From positions 40,256,299 through 40,320,298 of the forward strand of contig OY992539.1 in assembly GCA_963921195.1 (NCBI GenBank): DNA of 64,000 nucleotides. The letters are read 5' to 3'. Shown piece after piece: positions 44,900 to 56,905 of the stretch (within the stretch, counting starts at the first letter, position 1; the number at the start of each line of letters is the position of its first letter). Position numbers and translations under genes: made by a program. The DNA is from Pegoplata infirma (lineage: Eukaryota > Arthropoda > Insecta > Diptera > Anthomyiidae). The notes below the pieces were generated by a model. It saw only the letters and a program-made list of their open reading frames with translations, searched no databases and was not told the DNA's origin.

Positions 44900-45460
44900 A
44901 ACCAATATACCAGAATATACTTTTCTAGAGGTCTGAGTTTCCCTGAATCCGAATCTGATCTTAGAATTGGCCTAACACATTGGATTTTCGAGATATCTTA
45001 CCTTGAAGTTGAAAAACTTCCGTTTTTCGCCATATTTGAGACGTTATAACTCCACAAATTCACCTTCATTTATAAAACCTGATATGTCGCCTGAAAGTCC
45101 CACAAATTACAAATTTAAAGCAAATGTTTAACCTTTGAAATATATTGTTCGAATTTGCATTCAGAGCGAAAATACTACGAATACAGCGAAAACCCGAATT
45201 TTTCAAACTTCATGTGAATATTTCTAAGAGATGGAACAAGATATTACAAAGGTTAAACAATAATTTTAAAGGTAATTTGTGGGACTTTCAACCGACATTG
45301 TTGGTTTTATAAATGAAGATGGATTCGAGCAGTAACAAGGTCTGCAAAATATGGCAAAAAAGTGGGTTTTTGATGTGATGGAGAAATTCTGAGTACAGTG
45401 TCGTATTCAGCACAACTCAAATCCTTAGGAAAGTATACTCTAGTCCCGGGGTTTCGATTT
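44900..45460. repeat. Palindromic dispersed repeat
   Basis: Left-arm text 'gtcccacaaattac...ttaacctttg' and 'ttcatttataaaacc' reappears inverted at about 45245-45320 (caaaggttaaac, gtaatttgtgggac, ggttttataaatgaa). The centre is near 45180. Confidence 0.55.
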
Positions 45461-45544
45461 TTTTTAATTTTGTCGGCCTTAAATAAAATTTTCAGAGAAA
45501 TTAAAACTTCAGAGTAAAAAAAAAATTGAAAAATAAAAGTTCCT

Positions 45545-45670
45545 CCCATTTCGTTCACTGTTCCATTTTATTTTGTTCCTTGTTTTATTCCATTTCGTTC
45601 CCTGTTATATTTCGCAACGTTCACCGTTCTAAGCCATTTCGTTTACAGTTCCATTTCGTTCCGTATAGGA
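45545..45670. repeat. Tandem 'ttccatttcgttccctg' repeats
   Basis: About six imperfect units of 17-25 bp. The sequence further right (45700-46230) has no recognised feature. Confidence 0.55.
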
Positions 45671-46234
45671 CACATTGAAGAAATACAAATTCTATAGTCT
45701 TTTTATCAATAAATATAAAAGGTACCAAAATGGTACCCACTTTTAATAATTGACTACTCTTTTTTGTCCTAAATATTTTAAATTTTAAACCATGTCCTTC
45801 TCTTCGATGTTAATTCTGCTAAAATATTCTACATGCTAAATTTTGAAATTCTAGATTTTTTAGTTCAATAGTTATAGAAAAGTACCAATTTTCTCCTATA
45901 AACTATTTTTGTCCTCTTAGCATCGAAATTTCCAAAAAAAAAGTTTTTTCAGAATGTTTTTTTTTCGCATTATGATTCTCTGAACAAAAATTTCAAGTTA
46001 ATAAGACCAATATTTTGGGTAACCGAAAAAGTACCCAAGTAAAATTTTTTACCCAATTTAACTCTCATCAATATATCCAAAACTAAAAAAACAAGGGGTT
46101 TCAAAATTTTTCAGCACATAGTATGCCTGAAGAACTTAAAGTTTGCAAATTTGTAGGAAAAAATATTAACAACTGTAGCCACAGTAGCCATTTGATCTTT
46201 GAAGGGTTAATTGGCTTAAAGACTTGTTTTAAGA

Positions 46235-46945
46235 TTTACTTTTTATACCCTCCAACCAAAGTATGGGGGTATACTCACTTTGTCATTCCATGTGTAACGC
46301 ATCGAAATATCGATCTAGGACCCCATATTATTGATCAGTGATCGATTCTAAGACATTCTAGGGATGTCCGTCCGTCCGTCTGTCGGTCTGTCCGTCTGTC
46401 TGTGAAAGACACAATACAGCCCAAAATAAAAGAACTATACTCCTGAAGTTTGGCACAAATATGTCTTATGGTCATAGGCTGGTTAAGTTCGGAGGTGGGC
46501 AAAATCGGACTAGGGAGAAAAAAATGTCCACTTGAGGAACTAAACCATCCTCTGAAAAACACCATATTTTTACATGATTTTTTGTGTTTTTGTTTAACCA
46601 ATGCAACATTTTTGTGCCTCAAGAAGCTCAAAGTTCTGAATTTGGACCCGGGGGATTAAAAAACATTGTTTTTTTCAGCCCGCCCCTTTTTGTGGGCGTG
46701 GATTAAAAAAAGTGTTAAAATAATGATAAACTTGTATTTCTTAAGTGCAAAAAGCATAAGAAAGATTTTTAAACATATATTTCTGGGGAAATTTGCCCCC
46801 CCCCCTAATAACCACTGCCGACCTCCGCCCCCCCCCCCCTCCTAAAAAAAAAAAGAAAACGACCCTTGATTTTTTTTTTTCATGTTGGAGGGTATAAAAG
46901 ATTCGGCACAGCCGAATTTGACACTCTTACTTGTTTTTCTTGTTT
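46235..46945 (-). mobile_element. Family Z repeat, copy on the minus strand
   Basis: It runs from TTTATACCCTCCAACC to 'ggcacagccgaatttgacactcttacttg', with a CCGTCTGTC-type block at 46366-46402. It contains unusually long C tracts at 46797-46842. Confidence 0.55.
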
Positions 46946-48650
46946 TTAATACAAAAATATTTTTTTTTGAGCATTCGGCTGCGGCTTTGGTTTCGGTCGA
47001 ATAGTGAAAATTTGGCCAAATATTCGGCCAAAAAAGGTGTATTCTGGCGGACACTAGTAACTGTTTTTGGTTGCAGATCTTAAAAATCACAGCTAGTAGC
47101 AAATAGCTTTGTCCAAAAATGCGGAATCGTCAAAGGGCAAATTTTTTCACTAAAAAATATAAGGGGGAAGGACAATTTCTTTAAAAAAAGCGTTTCTCTT
47201 TACTCAGAACTGTAAGTCAAATAACATAAAATTGCAATATTAAGTTAAAAATAACAACAATTAAAAAAATATTTCACTTTACTTATATTCTTAAAAAGAA
47301 ATAGTACAAAACAAAATGCAATTTTTCACCATTTTTCGTTGGATGACTATGTAAATCACAACCATATGCGAAAATATGCAAAAACCCGCGGCCACAATAT
47401 TTTTTAATTTAAAGAGGGGTAAAAAATCTTCAATTTGATGTATAAAAAGTGGTGGGCAGATGAGGGCCAAATAACTAAAAGTCTGTGTGAAAAAGTAGTT
47501 TTAAAAAAACGTGTGTTTTGAAAAGGTCAAAAAAGTGTTCTTCAGAGATTTTTTAATGGGCTTATATTTTTGCAGCTTTTATTATTTAATTTGGTACAAA
47601 ATAGGTTAAAATTTAATGTTTGTTGGGTTTTTGGAAACTTCTGCCACAATATCGCGAATAACTTCTTAGATAAACTAAAGTATTATTTTATGACTATGCA
47701 ACCACAATATAAGCAATATAAACATTCCCCCACTTCCAACGAACACAAACATCAAATCTCGTAAAAAAAATCAGAAAATTGGTTAGATTCATAAAATTTA
47801 GAGTATTATCAATAAATTTAGTGCAATAAAGCTTAGAAAAAAAACATAAATTTTTTTATTTTTGGCCAATGGAGGAAACCACTGTGCGATGGAGGTTCCC
47901 AAATTTCAAAAATCGAGTTTTTTTTCACCATTATTTCAGAAGATAAAAAAAAAACTTCGAGAATACACGTTTTTACCCTCTTAGCAGCGAAACTTTCTAA
48001 AAAAGTACTTTTGTCAACATGTTTTTTCGCTGGATGATCCTACCTTCCACATATCAAGTTTATACACCATTAACAGATGTAATTCGAAAAAGATTAATTG
48101 TACTTCGAATATTATACTTGTAATTCAAAGATTCCATTTTAAAAAACAACCAGAGAACACATTTTTACCTTTTTATACTAATTTGCATAGCAAATTTCTA
48201 AAAAGTACTTTTGTCAGAATGATTTTTTTCGCTGGACTTCTTACATTACACATTTCGAGTTTCTAGAACCATTATCTCAGCAGGAGGAAAAAGTACCAAA
48301 GTACAATTTTTTACCCTTTTTTAAATTGAAATTTCCAAAAGGTTCTTTTTATCAGTATGTTTTTGATCTTAAAGATCTTACATTTAAATTTTTTTTTTCG
48401 TTGGACGATCCTACATTACACATTTCAAGTTTCTGAACCATTATTTCAGGAGGAAGCAAAAGTACCAAGTTACCCTTTTTTAAATTGAAATTTCCAAAAG
48501 GTACTTTTTCTATAATGTTTTTTGATCTTAAAGATCTTACATTTCAAATTTCAACTTTCTTTGACTATCAGGAAATCGAAAAAGTACCAAAGTACACTAC
48601 TTAACCCCCTTAGAATCGTAGTTTTCAAATAGTACTTTTTTTAGGAATAT
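46946..48650. repeat. Low-copy degenerate repeats, no gene
   Basis: Phrases such as 'ttacacatttcaagttt' and 'aaaaagtaccaaagtac' recur at about 48050, 48250, 48420 and 48540 with a period of roughly 110-190 bp. No coding sequence. Confidence 0.4.
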
Positions 48651-48660
48651 TTGGATGAGT

Positions 48661-49378
48661 ACCAAGTTGGCAACGTCCTCGAGCCTTCATCAGTGACGGA
48701 GCGGTGACATGTCAGAGTCACTGCTGATATCCACAAGACATCTCTATGTACTGGGTTGAGGACATTTTTATACAAATTTTCAAAATGTCCTCACGCAAAG
48801 TTAGCAGTGGTCAGGGCTGACCTTCTGGGGCCATGTCACCTAAGATTTCTTTGGGTAAATGTCTGACGTAGGTCATGCAAAAATACAAAAAAGTTTCGTA
48901 TTTCCTTTAGTTTTTACTTTTATCCATTTTCCTTTATAAATTATCTTTCTCAGATTTATAAAAAACTTTTCGCACATTTTTAGTCCCAAGTGGATTTGAA
49001 CCTGGAACCTCCCGTTTATTAGTCCCACACCAAACTACTTCCTCCAAACTTTATTTTGAAAATTGTTTATCTATTTATTACTTTTATTCTACTTGTTAGA
49101 TTTTGATTTTATTTTAAATAAATCGATAATATTGCCATCTTTTTCATGGAAATTGAAGAGTTGCGCAGATTTAAAATTCTAATTTAATATACTGCTATTC
49201 TGAAGACATTTCCTTTTAGACGTCTTAGAGGAATTGTCCACACTCTTAAACCAAACATTCAGTGCTGACAATGCTAGGACGTGTCATCAAGGATTACCTA
49301 TGATTTGTCAGAACCTAAAGACATTTCCTCAAGGAATCACTGTGGAAATTTCCTCAGTGACACATTTTCCAATTGGGT
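48661..49378. mobile_element. Possible element with a tRNA-like insertion
   Basis: The ends ACCAAGTTGG and CCAATTGGGT are weakly inverse, and 'cagtgac' and 'aaatgtcctc'-type words are mirrored inside. The boundary is uncertain. Confidence 0.25.
48975..49045 (-). repeat. tRNA-like SINE head (weak)
   Basis: On the minus strand a B box GGTTCAAATCC (49002-48992) is preceded about 30 bases upstream by 'tagtttggtgtggg', an A-box-like word. It does not fold as a tRNA and no target duplication was found. Confidence 0.3.
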
Positions 49379-49429
49379 AGATACATAATTTCGAAGATGT
49401 AAAGATTTTACGGGTTTCAGCTAAAAGTG

Positions 49430-50960
49430 GGCTTAAAAATGAGCGTGGTCGATGAAACCTAGCATTTGCCCACCATGAAGGACCATTCTTAGATGGTTGG
49501 AAACCTTTTTTGAAATTGGATCAGTAGTTTCGGAGATTTTAAATTTTATGTTTTTTGGACAAAAGTGGGCGTGGCTGATAAAAGCTAGCCTATGTCCACG
49601 CTGTAGGACCATTCTGAATATTGGTAAAAACATTTTTGAGAAGGATGAGTAGTTTCTGAGATTTAAAAATTTTTCGTTTTTGGACAAAAGTGGGTGTAGA
49701 AAATGGGCGAGGTCAATGAAACTTTGCCTATATCTACCCTGAAGAGGCATTCTTGACATTGGTGAAAATGGTACTTGATATTGGTGAAATGGATGAGTAG
49801 TGTAGGATATTTAAAAATTGTATGTTTTTATGTGGACGTAGAAAAAGGCGTGATCCATACTACCTAGCCTATGGCCACGCTGAAGGACCATTCTAAGTGC
49901 GCTGTTCCAAAAAAAGTAATTCACAAAAAACGTGAAAGTGAAAATTTCCGATTTTTTTTTTGGTGTTCTAGATTTCACTTTCGACTCTTTTTCGCTTTGT
50001 TTCACATAAATAAAGTTTGGTGAAAGTAAAACGAATGCACTTTTTTCCTCAAAATTTTATAAATTTTAATTATTTGAACTTCGAATGAAAACAACAAAAT
50101 AATAAACTAGATTTCATGTCATTCGGAAAATTTCATGTGAATTGAAAAGTTGTGAAAGACATAACAGAGGCCTAAATTTTAGTTTTTTAGCTATTTTTTT
50201 AGTATTTTTAAAATTTTTTTATATTTTGTTTTTGCATTAAAGCAATTATTAAATTTTTTAAGATAATTTTTATTTTTTTAATAACATTTTATACACACTG
50301 TATATATGAATATCTAAGCTTACAATGCCAGACTGAATTCAAATGTTATGTTTTTTTAATAAAAGTAAAAAACAAGTGGATATTTTCGATTTTTAGTGCA
50401 TATTTTAAGATTTTTAGTGCATATTTCAAGACTTTTTAGTGCATATTTTAGGCGCCTAAAACTTAGTTTTTTAGTGCATGAAGGTCCTGTCCCTGGTTAT
50501 AAGGGTTTGAGTTGAAAAATGTAGAAGAAAAATTTAATTTCTAAAAGCTATAGGCATTTCTGGTATTTCTATACCGGTTTTGGACAGTTCCAGTTAAACT
50601 GTCTTCATCAGTAGGATTTTTAAATACCAGTTTGTTTTTGTTAATGGTAAATTGTTTTTCTAACATGTGAATTTTTTATTAATATCAATTTACGTTTTAT
50701 TGCTAAAAGTGAATGAAGAAGTGGGCGTGGTCGATGAAACCTCTACGTCCACCATGAACCATTTTTAAATATTGGTGAAAACGTTTTTTAAAGCGTATAA
50801 GTAGTTGCAGAAATTTTAAGATTTGTGTTGTTTGGCAAAAAGTAGGCGTGGTGGATGAAACCTGCCTATGCCGACTATGAAGAACTCTTCTTAATATCGG
50901 TAAAAAAAGTTTTTGAAAATACATTTTTGGATTCCGAGAGATTTTTGCTAAATAGTAGTT
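49430..50960. repeat. Tandem array of 122-142 bp units split by a family H insertion
   Basis: Units carrying 'gggcgtggtcgatgaaacct', 'gaaggaccattct' and 'gagtagtttc.gagatttt' begin near 49442, 49566, 49703, 49845, 50724 and 50846. The family H element (49900-50172) and about 520 bp of other sequence lie between the fourth and fifth. Open frames on the minus strand here are repeat artefacts. Confidence 0.65.
49900..50172 (+). mobile_element. Family H repeat, copy 2
   Basis: It corresponds to 19909-20195 from 'gctgttccaaaaa' to 'aacagaggcct', including 'ggtgttctagatttcac'. The terminal inverted similarity (CTGTT) is minimal. Confidence 0.65.
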
Positions 50961-50999
50961 ATAATTTTCGGATTTTTGGAAATTTTTGGAAAAAGCGTT

Positions 51000-51292
51000 C
51001 CACAATATCGATGTTTTGAAGTTGTTTTAAAAACTTTAAAATTTCTTTTAACTATTTATTTTTAGTCTTAACATTTAATAATTTCAACTTACCTATTTGG
51101 GGATCGTATAATTATGGTTTGTTACAATTTAAAAATATTTTTGTTTGTTTGTAAAGTTGTTTGTGTTTTTTTTTTTTTTAACCAATTAAGAGCATTTACG
51201 ATTTGTTTTTCCTTTTTTTGCGGTTTGGATACACTTTGAAATTAGCTGGACTCTTGTTTCTTTTATCGCTTTTCTCAAAATAAATTTCTTCT
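51000..51292 (-). other. Proximal 3' UTR of Eip74EF
   Basis: This is non-repetitive sequence directly after the stop codon. An AATAAA-type word lies near 51057 and a perfect splice-donor consensus AG|GTAAGT (minus strand, 51094-51087) about 200 bp after the stop. The true 3' end is not identifiable. Confidence 0.4.
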
Positions 51293-52053
51293 TTAAACAC
51301 CATTACAATCAATTTCTATAATATCTTTGGGTACATCAACAAATTGATAAACCAAACGTTGACCATCGACTTTAGCTAATATGCCTCTTTGATAGTAATA
51401 ACGTAGAGCACGACCCATTGTTTCATAATTCATATCGGGTTTATTTTTATGCATGCCCCACAGTCGTGAAACGGCTTTGGAGTCGACCAATTTGAAAACA
51501 CCTTTATCACGATTGGTCCACTTGATGAAACGTGGACAGTATTCACGATCCTGTAGGAGTTTAAGTAGAAATTCCCATAGATAGGTGGTGGAACCTTCTC
51601 GACTGCGACGCTTAACACCCATTTCAATTTTAGGCTTACGGGGCTTTTTAACTTTACGTTGTTGGAAACCACCCAGTTCTAGCATATAGGAGAGATCATA
51701 ATTAACACTCGATGTGGCCGGTTGTATAACACTTTGCTGATGCGTTAGCACACCATTCGTTGTCAGGACACCATTACTGGTCGAACCGACCGTTGGATTA
51801 GAAACGGAGGAATGCTGCTGGTGTGTATGCAACGATTGTTGATGATGTGGATGTAGGGAATGATGTGAAGCCATACCGACATTAACACGAGGCGGAGATG
51901 GTGTCGTAAAATAGGGCGTTCCTGAATAAGAACCATTACTGGTTAAACCATTCGGCGCTGAAGAACTGCAGGAAACATTATTATTACCAATTGCACCATT
52001 ACTGGAGGGATTACCGCCATTCGTTGTCAAAGGTAAATAGTAATTTTCAGGCA
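51293..52053 (-). CDS. Eip74EF: Eip74EF (E74) ETS-domain protein, last coding exon
   Basis: The exon encodes about 253 C-terminal residues of the ecdysone-induced ETS transcription factor E74. It starts after a TTTTGTATAG acceptor at 52053 with two bases of a split codon, then [14 protein letters not shown] serine/asparagine- and histidine-rich linker ([18 protein letters not shown]) leads to [12 protein letters not shown] and a basic KKPRKPK stretch. The ETS domain follows at about exon residues 155-239 ([36 protein letters not shown], recognition helix [32 protein letters not shown]). It ends [12 protein letters not shown] at 51293. E74 is an early ecdysone-response gene binding GGAA-core DNA. 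E74A/E74B 5' exons should lie to the right, beyond 64 kb or in unrecognised sequence. The ELF-type ETS domain leaves little alternative. Confidence 0.95.
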
Positions 52054-52325
52054 CTATACAAAAAAGGTGAGGGGATAAAAGAAAGAAATAGAGAGGGGGG
52101 AAAATTAAAAATATTTAAAGTGAATATTTGTAATTAAAAGATGATATTTAAAAGATTTTGTCTCTAAAGTCATTCCCAAATTGTCATTTAAATATTTGTC
52201 GCTATTTTCTTAAAGTGGATGTAACGATGCTTACGATTCGAAGGACCATATATTGTAAAATTGCTAGATGAGATTGCTCTACCATAGACTAATGAGGCGT
52301 GACAGTAGGGTTTTGTGTAAAAAAG

Positions 52326-52446
52326 GGGCAATTCTGTTTCTGTGATAAATTTATCACTGAAAAAATAATGTCACTTTGCCTATTAATTTTAAGTAAACTG
52401 ACAAATTTTGTAATTCATACATTTTTCACAGAACCAGAATCGACCC
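52326..52446. mobile_element. Small TIR MITE (121 bp)
   Basis: Left GGGCAATTCTGTTTCTGTGA and right, complemented, GGGTCGATTCTGGTTCTGTG are inverse with a few mismatches. The centre is AT-rich. A wider pair 'tcgaaggaccat' (52238) and 'atggtccttcga' (52767-52778) also mirrors around it. Confidence 0.55.
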
Positions 52447-54443
52447 TATGATTATTTGGTACTTTATTGGTTGCATATAAACTACTACTAAATTTACAAC
52501 GCTGCCAAGTACATTTTAGCGTTTTGTATGAAACGTCAAAGGTGCTGTCACAAATGGGGAAACACAAAGCGATTTTTGGTGAAAACAGAGCGATTGAAAT
52601 TTTACCGTTTATAGATGAGTAAAAAAATAAAAAAAATCTGTCATCTTTTTTTGTGGTCAAATAGAATGAAAAATTTAACGTATGATTCAAAATTACTTTT
52701 TTGACACCTGTCATAAGTGTTGCGTTTGTTTAGACTGTGTCTCTTTTTCATTTCGGTCAACAAATGGTCCTTCGAGCCGAAATTCTTTTTATAACCTTAG
52801 AAGAATTTCGGCTGTTAATAAAACTTTAATATTTGTTAACTTTAGTTTCGCCTACAAACGATATAGCAATATTTTGTAATTTTTTTCTCTTACCAGCCAA
52901 ATAAACCATTTAACACTTCTGAGTTTTTCAAGATTTATGGGACAAAATACTTTATGACTTTAGGTCGCATATACTTTCCTTTGTTAGTAATCTTGTCAAT
53001 AAGTTGCCGTTTATGTGCTTTAAGTCACAAGTACCCATAGAAATTTGTGTTTAAATTCTCATACTTAGTAAATACCGAAAGTCAGAGCTTGAAAGGAGTT
53101 AATTCTTTATTTATAACATAAAAATCGGCAGCTTAAGATTTAGTATTTCAGGACCCACAGTCAATGCGAAACATCATTTTCCAAAAAAAATTTACAGTTA
53201 TTCTTACTAAGTCTAACCTACTAAAGAAAATGTGCGAAAACCAGTTTAACTACACAATTTGTTTTTCACCAAAATTTTTTTTTCCGCTGATTAAAAAAAA
53301 AGAAATTGTTAAAGTTAATTTCTTTTACCAATTTAAAATTCAAAAATTTAAATGAAATAAGTTTTTTTTTTTTTTTCTATCTACATAAGGCATTTCCCAT
53401 AATATTTAGGTTGATTCCAAAATATAAAAAATATTTTATTTAAAAATTTTTTTTTGTAATTTTTGTAAATAAAATTTTTTGAGTGACAAAAATATTTGGC
53501 AAAATATTTTTGTAGCAATCATTGTCTTTCAAAGCGTGTTAAGCGTTTTTTTTATTAGTAAAACCATGAATTTCAGATTAGTTTCACCTTAAGTTCACGT
53601 GTTGCAAACCCGTTAAACATGTTTTAAAAACATTAGTAAGTCACAAAAATATTTTTCAACATATTTTTGTCACTCAAAATTTTACACTAAAAAAAGTACA
53701 CTCAAAAAAAAAAATTTACACTCCAAAAAATTTAGTAAATTATATATTTTTTTTTAAATTAATTAAAAAAAGTTTTTTTACACAAAATAAAATATTTCAT
53801 TTCAAAAATCTTATTTTTTTTTACGTTAGAAAATTTACTATCACTTAAAAAGGGCATTATGGAGGGTATTCATAGATTCGGCCAAGTCGAATTTAACTTT
53901 TTTACTTGTTTAATAGTAAATTTTTCTAAAATTTAAAATCGTTAAACTAAAAACAATTAAAATAAAAAAAAAATAAAAGACAACAGGTTGTTTTGTTAAT
54001 TTCACAGAAATATTTAGCTATTCCGTTTTTAGAAAATTTTAAAAGTTTTTCTTCTCAAAATTTGAACTTAAAAAAAGTTTAAAAATTTTCTTCTTGAAAA
54101 ACAGTATAATTGAAAAAAAAATTTCCTTAAGTTTTTTTATACAAAGTTTTAGCAAACTGGATCTACTTTATCAGCAGATTTATCATATGACTTAAACTCG
54201 ATGTAATTTCAGCAGATTTTTCTTTTAAATTCCGTGTTTGAAGTTAAACCAAACCGAAAACCGGTTTTTTGTCAAACCGACATTTTTTTATAGTAGGCTA
54301 GCAATATTCAGAGAGATTTATCCGGATTTGTAAAAAAGGAGCCAATGAAAAAAAAAAAATTATATATTTCATAACCTCATTTTTTTTATAAAAAGAGTTG
54401 CAAAAATAAACAAAAATTTTCGTGAAACGCCGTAATAAACATA

Positions 54444-55556
54444 TGAGGTATTCCACACCAAATGTCCTGCTGTCTAAATAGGAGGCATTCCACACCAAAT
54501 GTCCCGCTACAAAAAAACATATGTCCCGTAAATTTCTGAATAGGTTGTTTGATAGACCTATATAGAACTAAGAAAATTGCGTTTTTGGTTTTTCTAATTT
54601 TCAAAAACTGGGCTTAAAAGGCGTGGTCAAATGTTGGAAAAATTGTCAAATTTGTGGCGAGTTGCCTTGATTAAATATTTATCACATTTAAACGGAATGC
54701 ACCACAATCTCAAAAATTTACATTCTTATATAGTTTTGTATGGGCTATCTATTAATTTTTCTTTTTTTTAATTTTCAGAACCCGTTCTGAAATTTTCCAT
54801 TTTTTAAAAATGTCAATTTATCAAAAAACATGCCACATTTTTTTTTAATTTTTTTTTTAAAGTTAAGATGTTTGTCCATCTACACAAAAAAAACTCAGAA
54901 ACACGTTCTTCGTTTTCTTCGAGAAAATCGCATTTGAACTTTAAATTTCATAACAATTTGGTAATTTGCTTGTATTTTCTTGATTTAACGTTGAGAATGA
55001 GTATTATTAATTGCATAAATATTACTCATTCGCAACGTTAAAACAAAGAAATACAAGCAAATTACAAAATTGTTATGAAATTTAAAGTTCAAATGCGATT
55101 TTCTCGAATAAAAAACGAAGAACGTGTTTTTGAATTTTTTTGTATGGATGGACAAACATCTAAACTTAAAAAAAAAAAAAAAAATTAAAAAAAAAAGTGG
55201 CATGATTTTAATAAATTGGCATTTTTAAAAAATGGAAAATTTCAGAACGGGTTCTGAAAATTTTCAAAAAAAAAAAAAAAAATTATTCGATAGCCCATAC
55301 AAAATTATATAAGAATATACATTTTTGAGATTGTGGTGCACTCCGTTTTAATGTTATAAATATTTAATCAAGGGAACTCGCCACAAATTTGACCATTTCT
55401 CCAATATTTGACCATGCCTTCTAAGCCCAGTTTTTGAAAAATTGAAAAAATAAAAACGCAATTTTCTAAGTTCCATATAGGGCTATCCATACAACCTATT
55501 CAGAAGTTTACGCTACACGTGTTTTTTTCGCTGGACATTTGATGTGGAATGCCTCA
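54444..55556. mobile_element. Long palindromic element F, copy 2 (1.1 kb)
   Basis: TGAGGTATTCCACACCAAAT at the left and the inverse of TGAGGCATTCCACATCAAAT at the right, TA outside. The left terminus is partly duplicated (second start at 54482). The two arms of about 530 bp are inverted copies meeting near 55005 (gagtattattaattgcataaatattactc). No ORF. Confidence 0.8.
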
Positions 55557-55584
55557 TAGGTGGTATGGATATCCCTATCCAAAT

Positions 55585-56905
55585 TGTAACAGAATGCACC
55601 ACAATCTTTTTTAATTTTTATTTTTTAGTTTAGATTTTTCAAGAAAATCGCATTTGAATATTAGATTTCATAAAAATTCTTTAATTCCCTTGTATTTTAT
55701 CGTGGCAACATTGCGTATGAGTAACATTATTTGCGAAATTCGTTAGTTTCGCAAATATTTGATACTCATACGCAATGTTGGCAATAAAATACAAAAGAAT
55801 TACAGAATTATTATGAAATCCAATATTCAAATGCGATTTTCTTAAAAAATACGAAAAATGCCCTTCTGAATTTTTTTTTGTGTGTATAGACAAACATTTA
55901 AACTTAAAAAAAAAATTGGCCGGATTTTTAATAAATTGACATTTTTAAAAAATGAAAAATATCTGAACAGGTTCTAAATATTTCCCAAAATTAAAAAATT
56001 TTTAGTTGATAGCCATAAAAAACTATACAAGGATGTATATTTTTGAGATTGTGGCAGGGTTGCAAAATGAGTACATCAAAATTGTACCAACGAGCTCATA
56101 AAATTGTACTTTTTCGACCCCAATTGTACCAAAAAATTTTTTTAGTTTTTTTTTAATTTATTTATTTATGCTTCAGAACTGTATCAGGTGGTATTCAGAG
56201 TCCTACTACTGGTGGCAAATGAGGAATTTTCGAAAATACATTTTAGAACACATGAGAGGCCTTCAGAATCTTACTGTCAGCCCTGGCAATGTAGCAAAAT
56301 TTTTTTTCAAAAAATACATGTATTTTAAAAGAAAATTTTGAAGAGTACTCTTTTACCAGCAGTACCAGGGCTGGCAAGTAGGTCTCTGAACACCCCCATT
56401 CATTTTTTGAAAGAAGTACTCTTTTGTTACATTGACAGGGCTGGCAGCTATCTTTATATACCGATCGACAATATTAGCCTATTTAACTCAAATTTGGTTT
56501 GTACGTATTTTACACCAATTTCAGATCTGGCCAAACAGGGATCCAATCACAAAGAAATGATAGCAAAGTTTAGTTGACACCGTAAATCAATCAAAACTAT
56601 AAACTGGTGAAATTCCATGAAAAAAACATAATCTGAGAAAAATTTAAAATTGTACCAAATGAGTCATTGGTGTACCATTGTACTTTTGAGCTTCGAATTG
56701 TACCAAAAAAGGTACAATTGTACCAACTTTTGCAACCCTGGATTGTGGTGCATTTTGTTTTAATTTGATAAATATTTAATCAAGGGAAATCGACACAAAT
56801 TTGGCCGTTTTTCCAATTTTTAATCACGCCTTCTTCTTCCAGTTTTTGAAAAATTCAAAGATCAAAAACGCAATTTCTTAGTTCCTTGGTGTACAAGATT
56901 TTAAT
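55585..56905. mobile_element. Palindromic element F, copy 3, decayed and interrupted by a hAT MITE
   Basis: The centre is near 55742 (tgcgtatgagtaac...gatactcatacgca), with arms like those at 22435 and 54444. The right arm resumes after the hAT insertion at 56749 and fades at about 56905. The ends are not preserved. Confidence 0.6.
56055..56740. mobile_element. hAT MITE (686 bp) with 8-bp TSD
   Basis: CAGGGTTGCAAAA (56055-56067) and TTTTGCAACCCTG (56728-56740) are perfect 13-bp inverses. GATTGTGG is duplicated at 56047-56054 and 56741-56748, a word native to the interrupted element F. The interior has mirrored 'attgtaccaa' repeats and no transposase. Confidence 0.9.

Noticed and set aside
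49433..49759. 108-residue minus-strand frame with repeated 'MVLQRGHRL' text
   Set aside because: It is the complement of the tandem 125-bp units; the internal protein repetition follows the DNA period.
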